Assembly: GCF_002234535.1 (NCBI RefSeq)
Contig: NZ_CP022521.1
Location: 1,736,001 to 1,800,000, forward strand
From: Actinoalloteichus hoggarensis
Lineage (GTDB): Bacteria; Actinomycetota; Actinomycetes; Mycobacteriales; Pseudonocardiaceae
DNA: 64,000 bases
Reading direction: 5' to 3'
Part shown: positions 46,341-55,766 of the stretch, piece by piece
Layout of the letters: each line of letters begins with the position of its first letter
Numbering within the stretch: the first letter of the stretch is position 1
Position numbers and translations under genes: made by a program
The notes under the pieces: generated by a model
Database searches by the model: none
What the model was told of the DNA's origin: nothing
The model's input: only the letters and a program-made list of their open reading frames with translations

Positions 46341-46376
46341 CGCCCTGCCCGGTGGTTCCGGGACGGTGCCGTCCGA

Positions 46377-47780
46377 TCAGTCCAGGTAGTCGCGAAGCAC
46401 CTGCGACCGGGACGGGTGTCGAAGCTTCGACATCGTCTTCGACTCGATCTGCCGGATGCGTTCCCGGGTGACGCCGTATACCTGGCCGATCTCGTCCAGG
46501 GTGCGGGGCTGACCGTCGGTCAGGCCGAACCGCAGGCGCACCACGCCTGCCTCCCGCTCGGACAGCGTGGCCAGCACGGACTGGAGCTGATCCTGCAACA
46601 GGGTGAACGAGACCGCGTCGACCGCGACCACGGCCTCGGAGTCCTCGATGAAGTCACCGAGCTGCGAGTCGCCCTCGTCGCCGATGGTCTGGTCCAGCGA
46701 GATCGGCTCCCGAGCGTACTGCTGGATCTCCAGCACCTTCTCGGGCGTGATGTCCATCTCCTTGGCGAGCTCCTCGGGCGTGGGCTCGCGGCCCAGGTCC
46801 TGAAGCAGCTCCCGCTGGATGCGACCCAGCTTGTTGATGACCTCGACCATGTGCACCGGGATGCGGATGGTGCGAGCCTGGTCGGCCATCGCCCGCGTGA
46901 TCGCCTGTCGAATCCACCAGGTGGCGTACGTGGAGAACTTGTAGCCCTTGGTGTAGTCGAACTTCTCGACGGCGCGGATCAGCCCGAGGTTGCCCTCCTG
47001 GATGAGGTCGAGGAATGCCATGCCTCGGCCGGTGTAGCGCTTGGCGAGGCTGACGACCAGCCGGAGGTTGGCCTCCAACAGATGGCTTTTCGCCCGCTCG
47101 CCGTCCCGGACGATCCAACGCAGGTCGCGTCGCATCTGGGGGGAGAGCTTCTCGTCCTCCTCCTCGGCCTTGCGCAGCCGCTCGGCGCCGTAGAGACCGG
47201 CCTCGATCCGCTTGGCGAGTTCGACCTCCTCTTCGGCGTTGAGCAGCGCCACCTTGCCGATCTGCTTCAGATAGGCACGGACCGAGTCGGCCGAGGCGGT
47301 GAGCTCCGCGTCCTTGCGTGCCTGACGCAGGGCCTCGGACTCCTCCTCGTCCCAGACGAAGTCACCGCTGTTGGCCTTGGCCACCTCTTCGCTGGTGGCC
47401 TCGACCTCGGTGATGTCGTCGGTGAGATCCGCCGCGACCTCGGCCAGGTCGTCGCTGCCGGGCGCCGGGTCGAGCTCGACTGCCTCGTCGAGCTCCATGC
47501 CCTCGTTCGGCTCCTCGCTCTTGGCGGAGCCCTTCTTGGCCCGAGTGGTGGTGGTCCTTGCGGGTGACTTCTTCGTCCCCGGCGCTGCCTTCTTCGCCGG
47601 GGTCTTCGAAGTCCCGCCCGCCGACTTGGTCGTCGAGGTCCTCCTGACTGGGGTCGGCTTCTTCGCGACCGAGTCGGCGTCAAGTTTCGCGGCCGCCTGC
47701 GCCGGCGTGGCCGTCGTCGACTTGGCGCCGCCTGCGGCGGCGGAGCTGGAGCGTCGGGTTGCGGTTTCTGCGGCTGCCAC
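46377..47780 (-). CDS. sigA: Principal sigma-70 factor RpoD/SigA
   Basis: 467 residues. A long Lys/Ala/Ser/Thr-rich, then acidic N-terminus (about 1-150) precedes region 1.2 ([20 protein letters not shown]), region 2 ([40 protein letters not shown]), region 3 and region 4 ([20 protein letters not shown], ending SQVLRDYLD). This is the essential housekeeping sigma. GTG 47780 follows GAAAGGG; a longer frame to 47858 has no such site. Neighbour ppgK is as in Mycobacterium tuberculosis. Confidence 0.97.
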   Translation of the reverse strand: MAAAETATRRSSSAAAGGAKSTTATPAQAAAKLDADSVAKKPTPVRRTSTTKSAGGTSKTPAKKAAPGTKKSPARTTTTRAKKGSAKSEEPNEGMELDEAVELDPAPGSDDLAEVAADLTDDITEVEATSEEVAKANSGDFVWDEEESEALRQARKDAELTASADSVRAYLKQIGKVALLNAEEEVELAKRIEAGLYGAERLRKAEEEDEKLSPQMRRDLRWIVRDGERAKSHLLEANLRLVVSLAKRYTGRGMAFLDLIQEGNLGLIRAVEKFDYTKGYKFSTYATWWIRQAITRAMADQARTIRIPVHMVEVINKLGRIQRELLQDLGREPTPEELAKEMDITPEKVLEIQQYAREPISLDQTIGDEGDSQLGDFIEDSEAVVAVDAVSFTLLQDQLQSVLATLSEREAGVVRLRFGLTDGQPRTLDEIGQVYGVTRERIRQIESKTMSKLRHPSRSQVLRDYLD

Positions 47781-47976
47781 GTACGCCCTTTCGCGACGAT
47801 CGATCACGGCAGGCCGCAGGTCGCGAACCTCGGCCGCCAGATGTTCGGGGGGAATCACCCGTTCTGCCAGCTCACTGGAGGCAACTGGCCGGGCACGTGT
47901 TCCATTGTAACGACATCTCCGGCTTGGGGAACTCGGCGCGAGCCCCCGAGCGGACGCATAGTGCGTCGTAGGCCGC

Positions 47977-48738
47977 CTAGACGTCGCCGTTGCAGGCTGC
48001 CGAAGCGGCGCCGACGATGCCCGCGTCGTTCTTCAGATGGGCCGCCACGATCGGCGTGCGCGCGTCCAGAAGCGGCAGCCAACGCGCCGCCTTCTTGCTG
48101 ACTCCCCCGCCCGCGATGATCAGATCCGGCCAGATCACCTTCTCCAGGGCCTGGATGTAGCGGTCGACGCGCTTGGCCCATTCCTCGTAGGTGAGGTCCT
48201 CGTCGTCCTTGATCGACGCCGCGGCCCGCTTCTCCGCGTCGAACCCGTCGACCTCCAGGTGACCGAACTCCGTGTTCGGCACGAGCCTGCCGTCGAGGAA
48301 CATGGCGCTGCCGATGCCCGTGCCGAAGGTCAACACGACCACGAGACCGCGTTGGCCGACCCCCGCGCCGGTCGCCATCTCCGCGGTTCCCGCCGCGTCC
48401 GCGTCGTTGAGCACCACGACCTCGTCGACGGACCGGCCGAGCCGCTGCGCGAACAGCGCTCTCGCGTCGGTGCCGATCCAGCCCTCGTCGACGTTGGCCG
48501 CACTGCGTGCGATGCCGTCGGAGATGACGCAGGGCAGTGTGACGCCGACGGGCCCGTCCCACGTGAAGGCCGTGGTGATCTCCGCGACCACATCGGCCAC
48601 CGCCTCGGGCCGGGACGGCTGTGGAGTGGGGATACGCAGCCGTTCCCCCTCGAGAGACCCCGCCTCCAGGTCGACCAGACATCCCTTGATCCCGGAACCG
48701 CCGATGTCAATGCCGAAACCGCGGGTAGCGCCGCCCAT
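47977..48738 (-). CDS. ppgK: Polyphosphate glucokinase
   Basis: 253 residues. ROK-fold kinase using polyphosphate (or ATP) to make glucose 6-phosphate. Phosphate-binding [10 protein letters not shown] (10-19), catalytic LNDADAAG, second phosphate loop [12 protein letters not shown] and EFGHLEV are present; unlike most ROK proteins it lacks the zinc cysteines, as expected for PPGK. ATG 48738. Upstream of and co-directional with sigA, divergent from the monophosphatase. Confidence 0.95.
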   Translation of the reverse strand: MGGATRGFGIDIGGSGIKGCLVDLEAGSLEGERLRIPTPQPSRPEAVADVVAEITTAFTWDGPVGVTLPCVISDGIARSAANVDEGWIGTDARALFAQRLGRSVDEVVVLNDADAAGTAEMATGAGVGQRGLVVVLTFGTGIGSAMFLDGRLVPNTEFGHLEVDGFDAEKRAAASIKDDEDLTYEEWAKRVDRYIQALEKVIWPDLIIAGGGVSKKAARWLPLLDARTPIVAAHLKNDAGIVGAASAACNGDV

Positions 48739-48852
48739 CCCGAGGTCCTTCCTTCTCGATTCAGTAATGGTGGGGAGACCTTAGGACATATTCCCTGAGG
48801 ATGGTGAGTCCGTGGTGAGCCAGTTGGCGCAGGCCGACCGCCTGCCTCTGCC

Positions 48853-49749
48853 GTGCCCGGCGCCGTCGTCGCCGCGGTGTGGTCGGATGAGCGGGTGGCA
48901 CATCAAGGAGAAGACGAACATCGGATTCCATCGGCGAGCCCGGCTGAGCTGCGTCGCATCGCGATCGAGGTGGCGGGCAGCGCCGCCGAGTTGGCGCGGA
49001 GTCTGCGCGGCGGTCCGAGCGTCTACTCGGGCGGGGTGGAGACCAAGAGCACCAGCACCGACGTCGTCACCGAGGCCGACCGGGCGGCCGAGCGACTGCT
49101 GCGGGACGAGCTCGGTAGACGCAGGCCCGCCGACGCGATCCTCGGAGAGGAGGAGGGCGGCGACGCTCCCGAGCCCGATCGGCTGTGCTGGGTCCTCGAT
49201 CCCATCGACGGCACGGTGAACTACCTCTACGGCTATCCCTGGTTCGGGGTCTCCGTCGCGGCTCAGCTGGACGGGCGGTCGGTGGCGGGCGCGGTCGTCG
49301 AGCCCATGACCGGTCGGGTCTGGAGCGCCGCACTGGGGGAGGGCGCCGAGCTGGACGGCGTCGAGCTGCACGTGTCGGCGGCGACGCGGATCGAGCTGTC
49401 GCTGGTGGCCACGGGCTTCGCGTACTCCGTGCGACGACGGGAACGGCAGGCGCGGGCGGTCGCCGCGCTGTTGCCGAGGGTTCGGGACATCCGGCGTGCG
49501 GGCGCCGCGTCGCTGGATCTGTGTGCCGTCGCGGCGGGCTGGGTGGACGGATACGTCGAGCACGGGCTGAACCGGTGGGACTGGGCGGCGGGCGCGTTGA
49601 TAGCGGAGGAGGCGGGCGCGGTCGTCCGGCTGCCGGTGGAGCAGGCGACGTCGGACGGGATGCCCGCCGATCTCATGTTCGCCGCCGCGCCCGGCATCGG
49701 CGACCAGCTGTGGCGGGCCGTCGGCGAGGCGGGCTTCGCCGAGGTCTGA
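48853..49749 (+). CDS. suhB: Inositol monophosphatase family protein (SuhB-like)
   Basis: 298 residues. The metal-dependent sugar-phosphatase motifs are TKSTSTDVVTEADRAAE, GEEEG, WVLDPIDGTVNYLYGYPWFG and the late WDWAAGALIAEEAG. Likely substrate is inositol 1-phosphate, needed for phosphatidylinositol lipids, by analogy with mycobacterial SuhB in the same place. GTG 48853 is the longest reasonable start; GTG 48895 (VAHQGEDE) is as likely. Confidence 0.92.
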   Translation: MPGAVVAAVWSDERVAHQGEDEHRIPSASPAELRRIAIEVAGSAAELARSLRGGPSVYSGGVETKSTSTDVVTEADRAAERLLRDELGRRRPADAILGEEEGGDAPEPDRLCWVLDPIDGTVNYLYGYPWFGVSVAAQLDGRSVAGAVVEPMTGRVWSAALGEGAELDGVELHVSAATRIELSLVATGFAYSVRRRERQARAVAALLPRVRDIRRAGAASLDLCAVAAGWVDGYVEHGLNRWDWAAGALIAEEAGAVVRLPVEQATSDGMPADLMFAAAPGIGDQLWRAVGEAGFAEV

Positions 49750-50090
49750 GCGTCCGAACAGCGGCTTCCGTCGACTCCGGGGATGGGCGCGACGCCTGCC
49801 GCCGCGGGCGGGCCGGACGCGGACACGGTGTGTCCGGCGAGTGTGCCGCTCGACGCTCAGCCGACGCACCCCGCGGCTGCCGCGGCTCCGCGACGGTGCG
49901 GCCCGCCCGTCGGAACCGGCGGTCGGTCGCCCGTCCGCGTTGGGCGACCGACCGCGTTCGGCAGTACGGCGGCGCGCGGTCCGATACGGGGGCGCGCGGG
50001 TTCGCGACCGTGCCGGCGGGACCTGCGGCACGGCCCTGACCGTGAGCCCGGAAGACGCGTGCTCACGTCCGGATCGCGCGGTATCCGCGT
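49750..50090. other. Convergent interval suhB/cei
   Basis: 341 bases. Contains the hairpin at 49919-49955 and no recognisable gene. Confidence 0.5.
49919..49955. terminator. 14-bp hairpin between convergent genes
   Basis: GCGGTCGGTCGCCC (49919-49932) pairs with 49942-49955 around a nine-base loop. No T tract. Confidence 0.6.
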
Positions 50091-50795
50091 CTAGCAGTGC
50101 ACGTCGCGCGCGGCGGTGAGGAGTTCCTCGGAGATCTCGACCGTCTCGCCGTCGCCCTGGCGCTGCTCGCCCCCGTCGCCGGTCTGCTCCATCTGGGCGC
50201 TCGCGAGGGCGTCGAAGATCTCTCGGGTGTGGGTGTTCGGGCTGACCTCGGTGAAGCGGTCCCCGACCGCCAGGTCCACATGCGTGCCTTCGCGGCCGTC
50301 GTTGATCAACTCGGCGCAGGGCACCGCGAGGCTGAGGGTGCGCGCCATGCCCATGCTGTTCTGGCCGTAGCGGATCTGGCCGTAGCAGGCCATGTCCTCC
50401 GCGGGGTAGACCGGGTCGTTCGCGGGCGTGCTCTCCTGCGCGAAGCCGAAGTCGGCCAGCTCCGTCGCCACGAGTGTCGCCTGATTGCGCGCGCCGCTGG
50501 CGTTGAGGACGGTGACGCGCACCTGCTCCGGTGGCAGCGGGTCCGTCTGGTCCAGTGCCTCCCTGGGACGTGCCTCGCCGAGTTCCGGTGCGGGCTCCGC
50601 GTCGTCCTCGGCGGCCTGTTCCCCAGGCGGATTGCACCGGGTGGCCGCCTCGATGTCGTCGGCCTGGGCGAGGACCTGGGTCCAGACATAGCCTGCCAGG
50701 ACGCCCAGGACCGCGAGAAGGATCAAGGCGGGAAGCGGCCTCCGTCGCCGGTACTTGGGCACCCGTCCACCAGAACCAGCGCTGCCCTCAGCCAC
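50091..50795 (-). CDS. cei: Cei-like envelope integrity protein (LytR C-terminal domain)
   Basis: 234 residues. Basic N-terminus KYRRRRP, one membrane helix (about 21-41, LPALILLAVLGVLAGYVW), then an outside LytR_C-type domain (QVRVTVLNASGARNQATLVA, DLAVGDRFTEV) with cysteine pairs (CNPPG, ACYG, PCAE and a terminal DVHC). Order suhB-cei-DUF4193 equals Rv2701c-Rv2700-Rv2699c; Rv2700 (Cei) supports the cell envelope. GTG 50795 has GGGAG upstream. Confidence 0.88.
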   Translation of the reverse strand: MAEGSAGSGGRVPKYRRRRPLPALILLAVLGVLAGYVWTQVLAQADDIEAATRCNPPGEQAAEDDAEPAPELGEARPREALDQTDPLPPEQVRVTVLNASGARNQATLVATELADFGFAQESTPANDPVYPAEDMACYGQIRYGQNSMGMARTLSLAVPCAELINDGREGTHVDLAVGDRFTEVSPNTHTREIFDALASAQMEQTGDGGEQRQGDGETVEISEELLTAARDVHC

Positions 50796-51340
50796 GGTCT
50801 CCCGGCCTCCCCGTTCAGGCGAGCCCGCCGCAGGGGCGGGCGGGCTTCGGAATGTCCTAAGCCTATGTCCTGTCGAATGCGCGCGCCCTGCGGCGGGGCT
50901 GTTCGTGTCGACCTTGAGCTCACATCGTGTCCTGGGTCCGCGGGGGTGTCGGGAATGCGCGACTCCCTCACGTTGTTGAGGTCGGCATCATGCGGGAACG
51001 CGCTGGTAGAGGACGTGCACGGTGCTCCGCGACGCTCTCCGCCTCGATCGTCCGCGGCCCGTCGGGTGACCCGGTGCGCGGTCCGCCTCACCGTGGGCTA
51101 CCCTCGCCCCGCCGCAGGGGCAGCGACGTCCCGGTATGACGAGCTCGATGACAACGAGTGGCGAGGCGATTCCGCAGCGTGGGATCGTCGCGGTGGTTCG
51201 GGAGTGGTTCCGGCCGCCATGTCGCCCGTATCGGGTGGATCGAGACCTCCGTCACTGACGAAGGTGGGCACGAATTGGGGAGCTGGGACGTTCTCCAGCG
51301 ACATGAAACATGTCTCCGTTGATCGCAGGGGTGAAACACG
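50796..51340. other. Divergent interval cei/DUF4193
   Basis: 545 bases holding both promoters. Near the DUF4193 end is the palindrome GACATG-AAA-CATGTC (51300-51314), 26 bases before the ATG. No gene is evident. Confidence 0.5.
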
Positions 51341-51643
51341 ATGGCGACCGACTACGACGCTCCACGACGTAGTGAGGCCGATGAGCTCGCCGAGGACTCG
51401 CTCGAAGAGCTGAAGCAGCGGCGTAACGAAGCGCAGTCCGCAGTAGTCGACGTCGACGAGTCGGACAGCGCCGAGAACTTCGAGCTGCCAGGCGCGGACC
51501 TGTCCGGTGAAGAGCTCACGGTGAAGGTGCTGCCGAAGCAGGCGGACGAGTTCACCTGTTCACGGTGCTTCCTCGTACACCACCGCAGCAGGCTCGCCGA
51601 CCAGCGGGACGGCCAGTACGTCTGCCGAGACTGCGCGTTCTGA
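51341..51643 (+). CDS. DUF4193 zinc-finger-like protein
   Basis: 100 residues. Acidic, Glu-rich first half; the C-terminal half carries CSRCFLVHHRSRL and CRDC, a four-cysteine zinc knuckle. The family is conserved across actinobacteria (Rv2699c) and small size with an acidic helix suggests an RNA-polymerase- or ribosome-associated role, which is only inference. ATG 51341 has GCAGGGGTG upstream. Confidence 0.92.
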   Translation: MATDYDAPRRSEADELAEDSLEELKQRRNEAQSAVVDVDESDSAENFELPGADLSGEELTVKVLPKQADEFTCSRCFLVHHRSRLADQRDGQYVCRDCAF

Positions 51644-51805
51644 GCGCGATCGTCCCAGGTGAGTGCGGGACGGCTGCTGCCACAGAGGAAGAGAAGCACG
51701 GAAGAAGAGAAGATCGGGACGGCGGCGGCACCGGGGCAGGACTCCGGTGCCGTATTCGTCTGCCCGAGGCCGTGGTCGGCTGCTCCCGCCGGTGCCCTCG
51801 GGTCT

Positions 51806-52420
51806 CTAAGCCGAGGGCGACTCGCCCGACCGTGGCTCATCCGACTCGCCCGACCGAGGTGACGCGGGCACGGCGGCGGCATGCGGGGTGTCCTCCTCCG
51901 CCCCGACCTTCGCCTGCTGGGCCAGCAGCAGCGTCCGCAGCCGCTCCGGGTTCCGCACGCTGAACATCCAGTACGGCGTCGGATCGTCGGGATCGGTCAG
52001 CTCGATCCAGAGCATCGGGCCGACCCAGCCGCGGTGCATGACGAACGCCGCCGGGTCGAGCTCCGGGCCCAGCGCCTTGCGCTTCTGCTCCTTGGTGACG
52101 ATCTCGACCTCGCCGATGAAGCGCAGCGGCAGATGCGCGCGCCCGACTCGGAGCGTCCGCTCGTCCAGCCCGACGCGGACGCGGCCCAGCCAGACCATGC
52201 CGAGCACGGCCAGCGGGACGAGGATCGCGTACGGCAGCCAGGCTCGGACCCCCGGATGGCCCATGTGCACCTGCATCGCGAGCAGCGCCGCTCCGAGCAG
52301 CGGTAGCGGCCACCCCCACCAGCTCACGTTCAGCCGCTCCTGGAAGAGCGTCTTCGTCGTGTCGTGGGGGTCGCGTGTCGCCGCGACCTCGGAGAGGGCC
52401 GTACCCGCGCTGTCCGTCAC
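51806..52420 (-). CDS. DUF3093 membrane protein
   Basis: 204 residues. Two membrane helices (about 37-56 and 66-82) then a soluble domain ([50 protein letters not shown]). Rv2698 counterpart, function unknown; the soluble part looks like a PH-like fold. GTG 52420 has a -10 element six bases upstream and no ribosome site, so it is probably leaderless. Divergent from dut by 24 bases. Confidence 0.9.
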   Translation of the reverse strand: MTDSAGTALSEVAATRDPHDTTKTLFQERLNVSWWGWPLPLLGAALLAMQVHMGHPGVRAWLPYAILVPLAVLGMVWLGRVRVGLDERTLRVGRAHLPLRFIGEVEIVTKEQKRKALGPELDPAAFVMHRGWVGPMLWIELTDPDDPTPYWMFSVRNPERLRTLLLAQQAKVGAEEDTPHAAAVPASPRSGESDEPRSGESPSA

Positions 52421-52426
52421 GCGGCC

Positions 52427-52436
52427 AGAGTAGTCT
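52427..52436. promoter_or_regulatory. Overlapping divergent -10 elements, dut and DUF3093
   Basis: Plus strand TAGTCT (52431-52436) is eight bases before the dut GTG; minus strand TACTCT (52432-52427) is six bases before the DUF3093 GTG. They share the two bases 52431-52432, so both genes should start at or next to the codon and cannot be opened at once. Confidence 0.6.
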
Positions 52437-52444
52437 CGCCGCTC

Positions 52445-52948
52445 GTGGCTGCCGTCGAGGTGTTGTTGGCCAGACTCGATCCCGAGGTGCCCGTCCCCCG
52501 ATACGCGCAACCCGGCGATGCCGGGGTCGACCTGGTGACGACCAGCGACGTGTCGTTGGCGCCGGGCGAGCGGATCGTGGTCGGCACCGGAGTCTCCATC
52601 GCCCTGCCTGTCGGTTTCGTCGGATTCGTTCATCCCCGTTCCGGGCTCGCCGCTCGTGTCGGGCTCAGCGTGGTCAACACTCCTGGCACCATTGACTCCG
52701 GGTATCGAGGTGAGGTCAGGGTGTGCCTGATCAATCACGACCCACGGCATCCGATCCGGCTGCAGCGGCTGGATCGGATCGCGCAACTGGTGGTGCAGCG
52801 AGTGGAGCACGCGGTGTTCCGTGAGGTCGCCGACGTGGCCGAACTGCCTGTCTCGGAACGAGGCGCCGGCGGTTACGGCTCGACGGGCGGGCATGCACTG
52901 CTCGACGTGTCGGGGCCTGCCGGCATCCGACCAGAGACGGAGGTTTGA
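52445..52948 (+). CDS. dut: dUTP diphosphatase
   Basis: 167 residues. All five trimeric dUTPase motifs are present: [40 protein letters not shown] and the P-loop-like tail [12 protein letters not shown]. Hydrolyses dUTP to dUMP, keeping uracil out of DNA and feeding thymidylate synthesis. Three bases precede the DUF3710 start. GTG 52445, leaderless as described. Confidence 0.97.
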   Translation: MAAVEVLLARLDPEVPVPRYAQPGDAGVDLVTTSDVSLAPGERIVVGTGVSIALPVGFVGFVHPRSGLAARVGLSVVNTPGTIDSGYRGEVRVCLINHDPRHPIRLQRLDRIAQLVVQRVEHAVFREVADVAELPVSERGAGGYGSTGGHALLDVSGPAGIRPETEV

Positions 52949-52951
52949 CAC

Positions 52952-53647
52952 ATGTTCGGTTGGGGCCGCCGTCGAGAGTCCAGACAGGGGCGAGGCGCGG
53001 AGGAGACGGCGGAGGAGGATCTCGACGTCGTCGAGTCCGGTCCCTTCGACGAGCACGAGGCGCCGAACGACAAGTTGAGCAGGCTGGATCTCGGATCGGT
53101 GCGGATTCCGGTACCCAGCGGGGCGCAGCTCCAGGTGGAGCTCGATCCGTCCGGGCCGGTGCGTGCGGTGCATCTGGTCACGGGGGTCGGCAGACTCACG
53201 GTGAGCGCGTTCGCCGCGCCGCGAAGCTCTGGTCTGTGGGGCGAGGTGAAGAACGAACTGGCCGAGCAGCTGGGCAAGGACGGCACGCGGGTCCGCAAGG
53301 AACAGGGCGAGTGGTCCACCGAGCTGATCGCGGCCTCGCCGAAGATGACTCTGCGCTTCATCGGCGTCGACGGACCTCGCTGGCTGCTGCGCGGCGTCGC
53401 CACCGGCCCGAGCGATCACGCTCCGCAGTTGGCACGGGTCTTGTACGACGTGGTCCGTGACACGATCGTGGTGCGCGGAACCAACCCCATGCCCGTGCGG
53501 ACGCCCTTGCCGATCACGCTGCCTGAGCAGCTCTCTCGCCATCTCGAACAGGCCAAGGCCCAGCAGGAGGCGGCGGCGCGCAGTCAGCAGACTCAGATCA
53601 GCCAGCAACAGTCCGGAATCGCACAACGTAGGCAGGCGGGACGCTGA
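52952..53647 (+). CDS. DUF3710 protein
   Basis: 231 residues. Acidic head, then DLGSVRIPVPSGAQLQVELD, SGLWGEVKNELAEQL, LRFIGVDGPRWLLRGVATG and a Gln/Ala-rich tail. Family unknown in function, fixed next to dut in actinobacteria (Rv2696c or Rv2695c counterpart). No membrane segment. Cotranscribed with dut. Confidence 0.92.
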   Translation: MFGWGRRRESRQGRGAEETAEEDLDVVESGPFDEHEAPNDKLSRLDLGSVRIPVPSGAQLQVELDPSGPVRAVHLVTGVGRLTVSAFAAPRSSGLWGEVKNELAEQLGKDGTRVRKEQGEWSTELIAASPKMTLRFIGVDGPRWLLRGVATGPSDHAPQLARVLYDVVRDTIVVRGTNPMPVRTPLPITLPEQLSRHLEQAKAQQEAAARSQQTQISQQQSGIAQRRQAGR

Positions 53648-53770
53648 TCGCACTGGATGGTTGGTTTTATCCGTCAGGATGAGTCACGCTGGTCTTTTCC
53701 ACACCGGTTCGTGGTTACGCTGAGAAGCGGACCGGGACGCCGGTCCGCTTCTACTGGCCTGGAGCGTGCG

Positions 53771-54151
53771 ATGACTCGCAGTCGGGACGACGGCTATTGG
53801 CGTCGTCTGATTCGGCGTCTCACCTCCGATGAGGAGCAGCTCGACGCGGACGAGCTCGCTCGTCGGTCGGCGGCGTCCGGTTGTCGTAAGGTCGGCGACT
53901 GCGCCTCGGGAGAGAAGGCTGCCGTCCTCGGCAGGCTCAGGTCGGTGGCGCTCTGTCCCGCGGCCACGACTCCCACGGTGGAGGCCGAACTGTTCGACGG
54001 GACGGAGGGCATGACGCTGATCTGGCTGGGTCGACGCCGTATTCCGGGCATCCAACCAGGTCGGACCCTGCGCGCCTGGGGACGGATCTCGGAGCGAGAC
54101 GGGCGGAAGGTCCTCTACAACCCCTACTACGAGTTGCAGACGAGCGGATGA
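53771..54151 (+). CDS. OB-fold nucleic-acid-binding-like protein
   Basis: 126 residues. After a charged head, CRKVGDCASGEKAAVLGRLR to TLRAWGRISERDGRKVLYNP forms a small OB-type beta barrel like those of RecG wedge or tRNA anticodon-binding modules. Mycobacterial counterpart is in the same place. Stop overlaps the DUF3159 start (ATGA). Confidence 0.85.
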   Translation: MTRSRDDGYWRRLIRRLTSDEEQLDADELARRSAASGCRKVGDCASGEKAAVLGRLRSVALCPAATTPTVEAELFDGTEGMTLIWLGRRRIPGIQPGRTLRAWGRISERDGRKVLYNPYYELQTSG

Positions 54152-54957
54152 CGGAACCCGGAACTCAGACCACGCACGGCGACGACGGCCGGGCACGCAG
54201 GACGTACGCGAGCGGCGAGCAGGGCGAGGAGCCGCCCGCCCCGACGATGCTGGAGCAGATGGGCGGGATTCCCGGCCTGCTGGCCTCCGTCATCCCGGTC
54301 ATCGTCTTCGTGTTGATCAACTCACTCACCAGTCTGACCCCTGCGATCTGGGCGGCGGTCGGCTCGGCGGTGGCGATCGGAGTCTGGCGGGCCGTCCGCA
54401 AGCAGACGATCCAACCCGCGGTGTCGGCGGTCTTCGGTGTGGCGATCTGCGCCTTCATCGCGTACCGCACGGGCGAGGCGCGTGGATTCTTCCTCTTCGG
54501 CATCTGGGCGAGCCTGATCTACGGCGGTGCGTTCCTCATCTCCCTCCTGGTGCGGTGGCCGTTGGTGGGCGTGGTCTGGTCCGCGCTCAACGGCTCCGGC
54601 TTCGCCTGGCGGAAGGTGCCGAAGGCCCGGTTGCCCTACGACATCGCCACGATCGTCTGGACGGTCTTCTTCATCGCGCGGTACCTCGTGCAGAACCAGC
54701 TTTACGACGCGGACGAGACGGGCTGGCTCGGCGTCGCCCGTATCGCGATGGGGACGCCGCTCACCGCGATCGCGGTCCTGGTCACCATCTGGGCCGTGCG
54801 GCGCTCCGGTCGTGTCCTGGAGGCCGCGGCCGCCCAGCAGACCACGGTCACGCAGCAGGCGACGGACCACCGGACACCCGCCGCTACCGACGACGGTCCG
54901 GCTGCGACGCAGGGCCCCGGCGATGACGCAGGCCGTCGGGGAGCCGCGGAGCGGTAG
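54148..54957 (+). CDS. DUF3159 membrane protein
   Basis: 269 residues. Five or six membrane helices (LLASVIPVIVFVLINSLTSL, AVSAVFGVAICAFIAYR, GFFLFGIWASLIYGGAFLIS, ATIVWTVFFIARYLVQ, GMTPL-type last one), similar in layout to intracellular septation protein A-type proteins, and a short polar tail. Role unknown; conserved beside the Trk proteins (Rv2693c). Confidence 0.9.
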   Translation: MTEPGTQTTHGDDGRARRTYASGEQGEEPPAPTMLEQMGGIPGLLASVIPVIVFVLINSLTSLTPAIWAAVGSAVAIGVWRAVRKQTIQPAVSAVFGVAICAFIAYRTGEARGFFLFGIWASLIYGGAFLISLLVRWPLVGVVWSALNGSGFAWRKVPKARLPYDIATIVWTVFFIARYLVQNQLYDADETGWLGVARIAMGTPLTAIAVLVTIWAVRRSGRVLEAAAAQQTTVTQQATDHRTPAATDDGPAATQGPGDDAGRRGAAER

Positions 54958-55082
54958 CCACCTCGGCGACGGCCTGCCGCGCTGTCGCGTGCGGCGGGTC
55001 GGGTGGTTCCGGTGGGGGCCGGCGTCCTCGGCATGGGTCCACCCCCCGGGGAGACAGGCGATGGCCGCCGGCGGGGCGGTCC

Positions 55083-55766
55083 TCAGTGGCCGGTGTCCTG
55101 CGCCGGCGGTGTGAGCCGCAGAGCCTCCTGGAGCCGCGTCTCGACGTCCACGGTCGACACGAACAGCAGCTCGTCGCCGGGTTCGAGGGGGTCGTCCTGT
55201 CGCGGGGCGATGACTCGGCCGCCCCGCAGTATGGCGACCAGCGCGGCATCGGCGGGCAGCCGCAGCGTGCGCACCGGCCTGCCTGCCAACGTGGTCTCGC
55301 CCGGCAGTGTCACGCCCACCAGGTTCGTCTGACCCGTGCGCAGCGTGAGCAGGCGGACCAGGTCGCCGACGCCGACGGCCTCCTCCACCATCGCGGCCAT
55401 GATGCGCGGCGTGGAGACCGCGCGGTCCACGCCCCAGCCCGTGTCGAAGAGCCATTCGTTGCGTGGATCGTTGACCCTTGCGACGACCCGCCCGACGGCG
55501 AACTCGGTCTTGGCGAGCAACGACACGACCAGGTTGGCCTTGTCGTCGCCGGTCGCGGCGATGACCACCTGGTAGTCCTGCAGTCGTGCCTCCTCCAGCG
55601 AGGCCAGCTCGCAGGCGTCGGCGATGAGCCAGTTCGCCCGTTCGAGACCGGTCCGCAGCACGTTCCCCGCGTCCCGCTCGATGAGCAGCACCTCATGGCC
55701 TGCCTCGACGAGCTCGGCCGCGGTGGAACGGCCGACCGCCCCCGCCCCTGCGATGGCGACTCGCAT
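55083..55766 (-). CDS. trkA: TrkA/RCK potassium-transport regulatory protein (CeoC-like)
   Basis: 227 residues. RCK_N Rossmann motif VAIAGAGAVGRSTAAELVEA (GxGxxG at 7-12) with the acid IERDAGN, then an RCK_C domain from about residue 140. Binds NAD(H)/nucleotides and gates K+ transporters. Its ATG overlaps the stop of the second TrkA gene (TGATG), so the two are made together, like CeoB and CeoC in mycobacteria. Confidence 0.92.
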   Translation of the reverse strand: MRVAIAGAGAVGRSTAAELVEAGHEVLLIERDAGNVLRTGLERANWLIADACELASLEEARLQDYQVVIAATGDDKANLVVSLLAKTEFAVGRVVARVNDPRNEWLFDTGWGVDRAVSTPRIMAAMVEEAVGVGDLVRLLTLRTGQTNLVGVTLPGETTLAGRPVRTLRLPADAALVAILRGGRVIAPRQDDPLEPGDELLFVSTVDVETRLQEALRLTPPAQDTGH

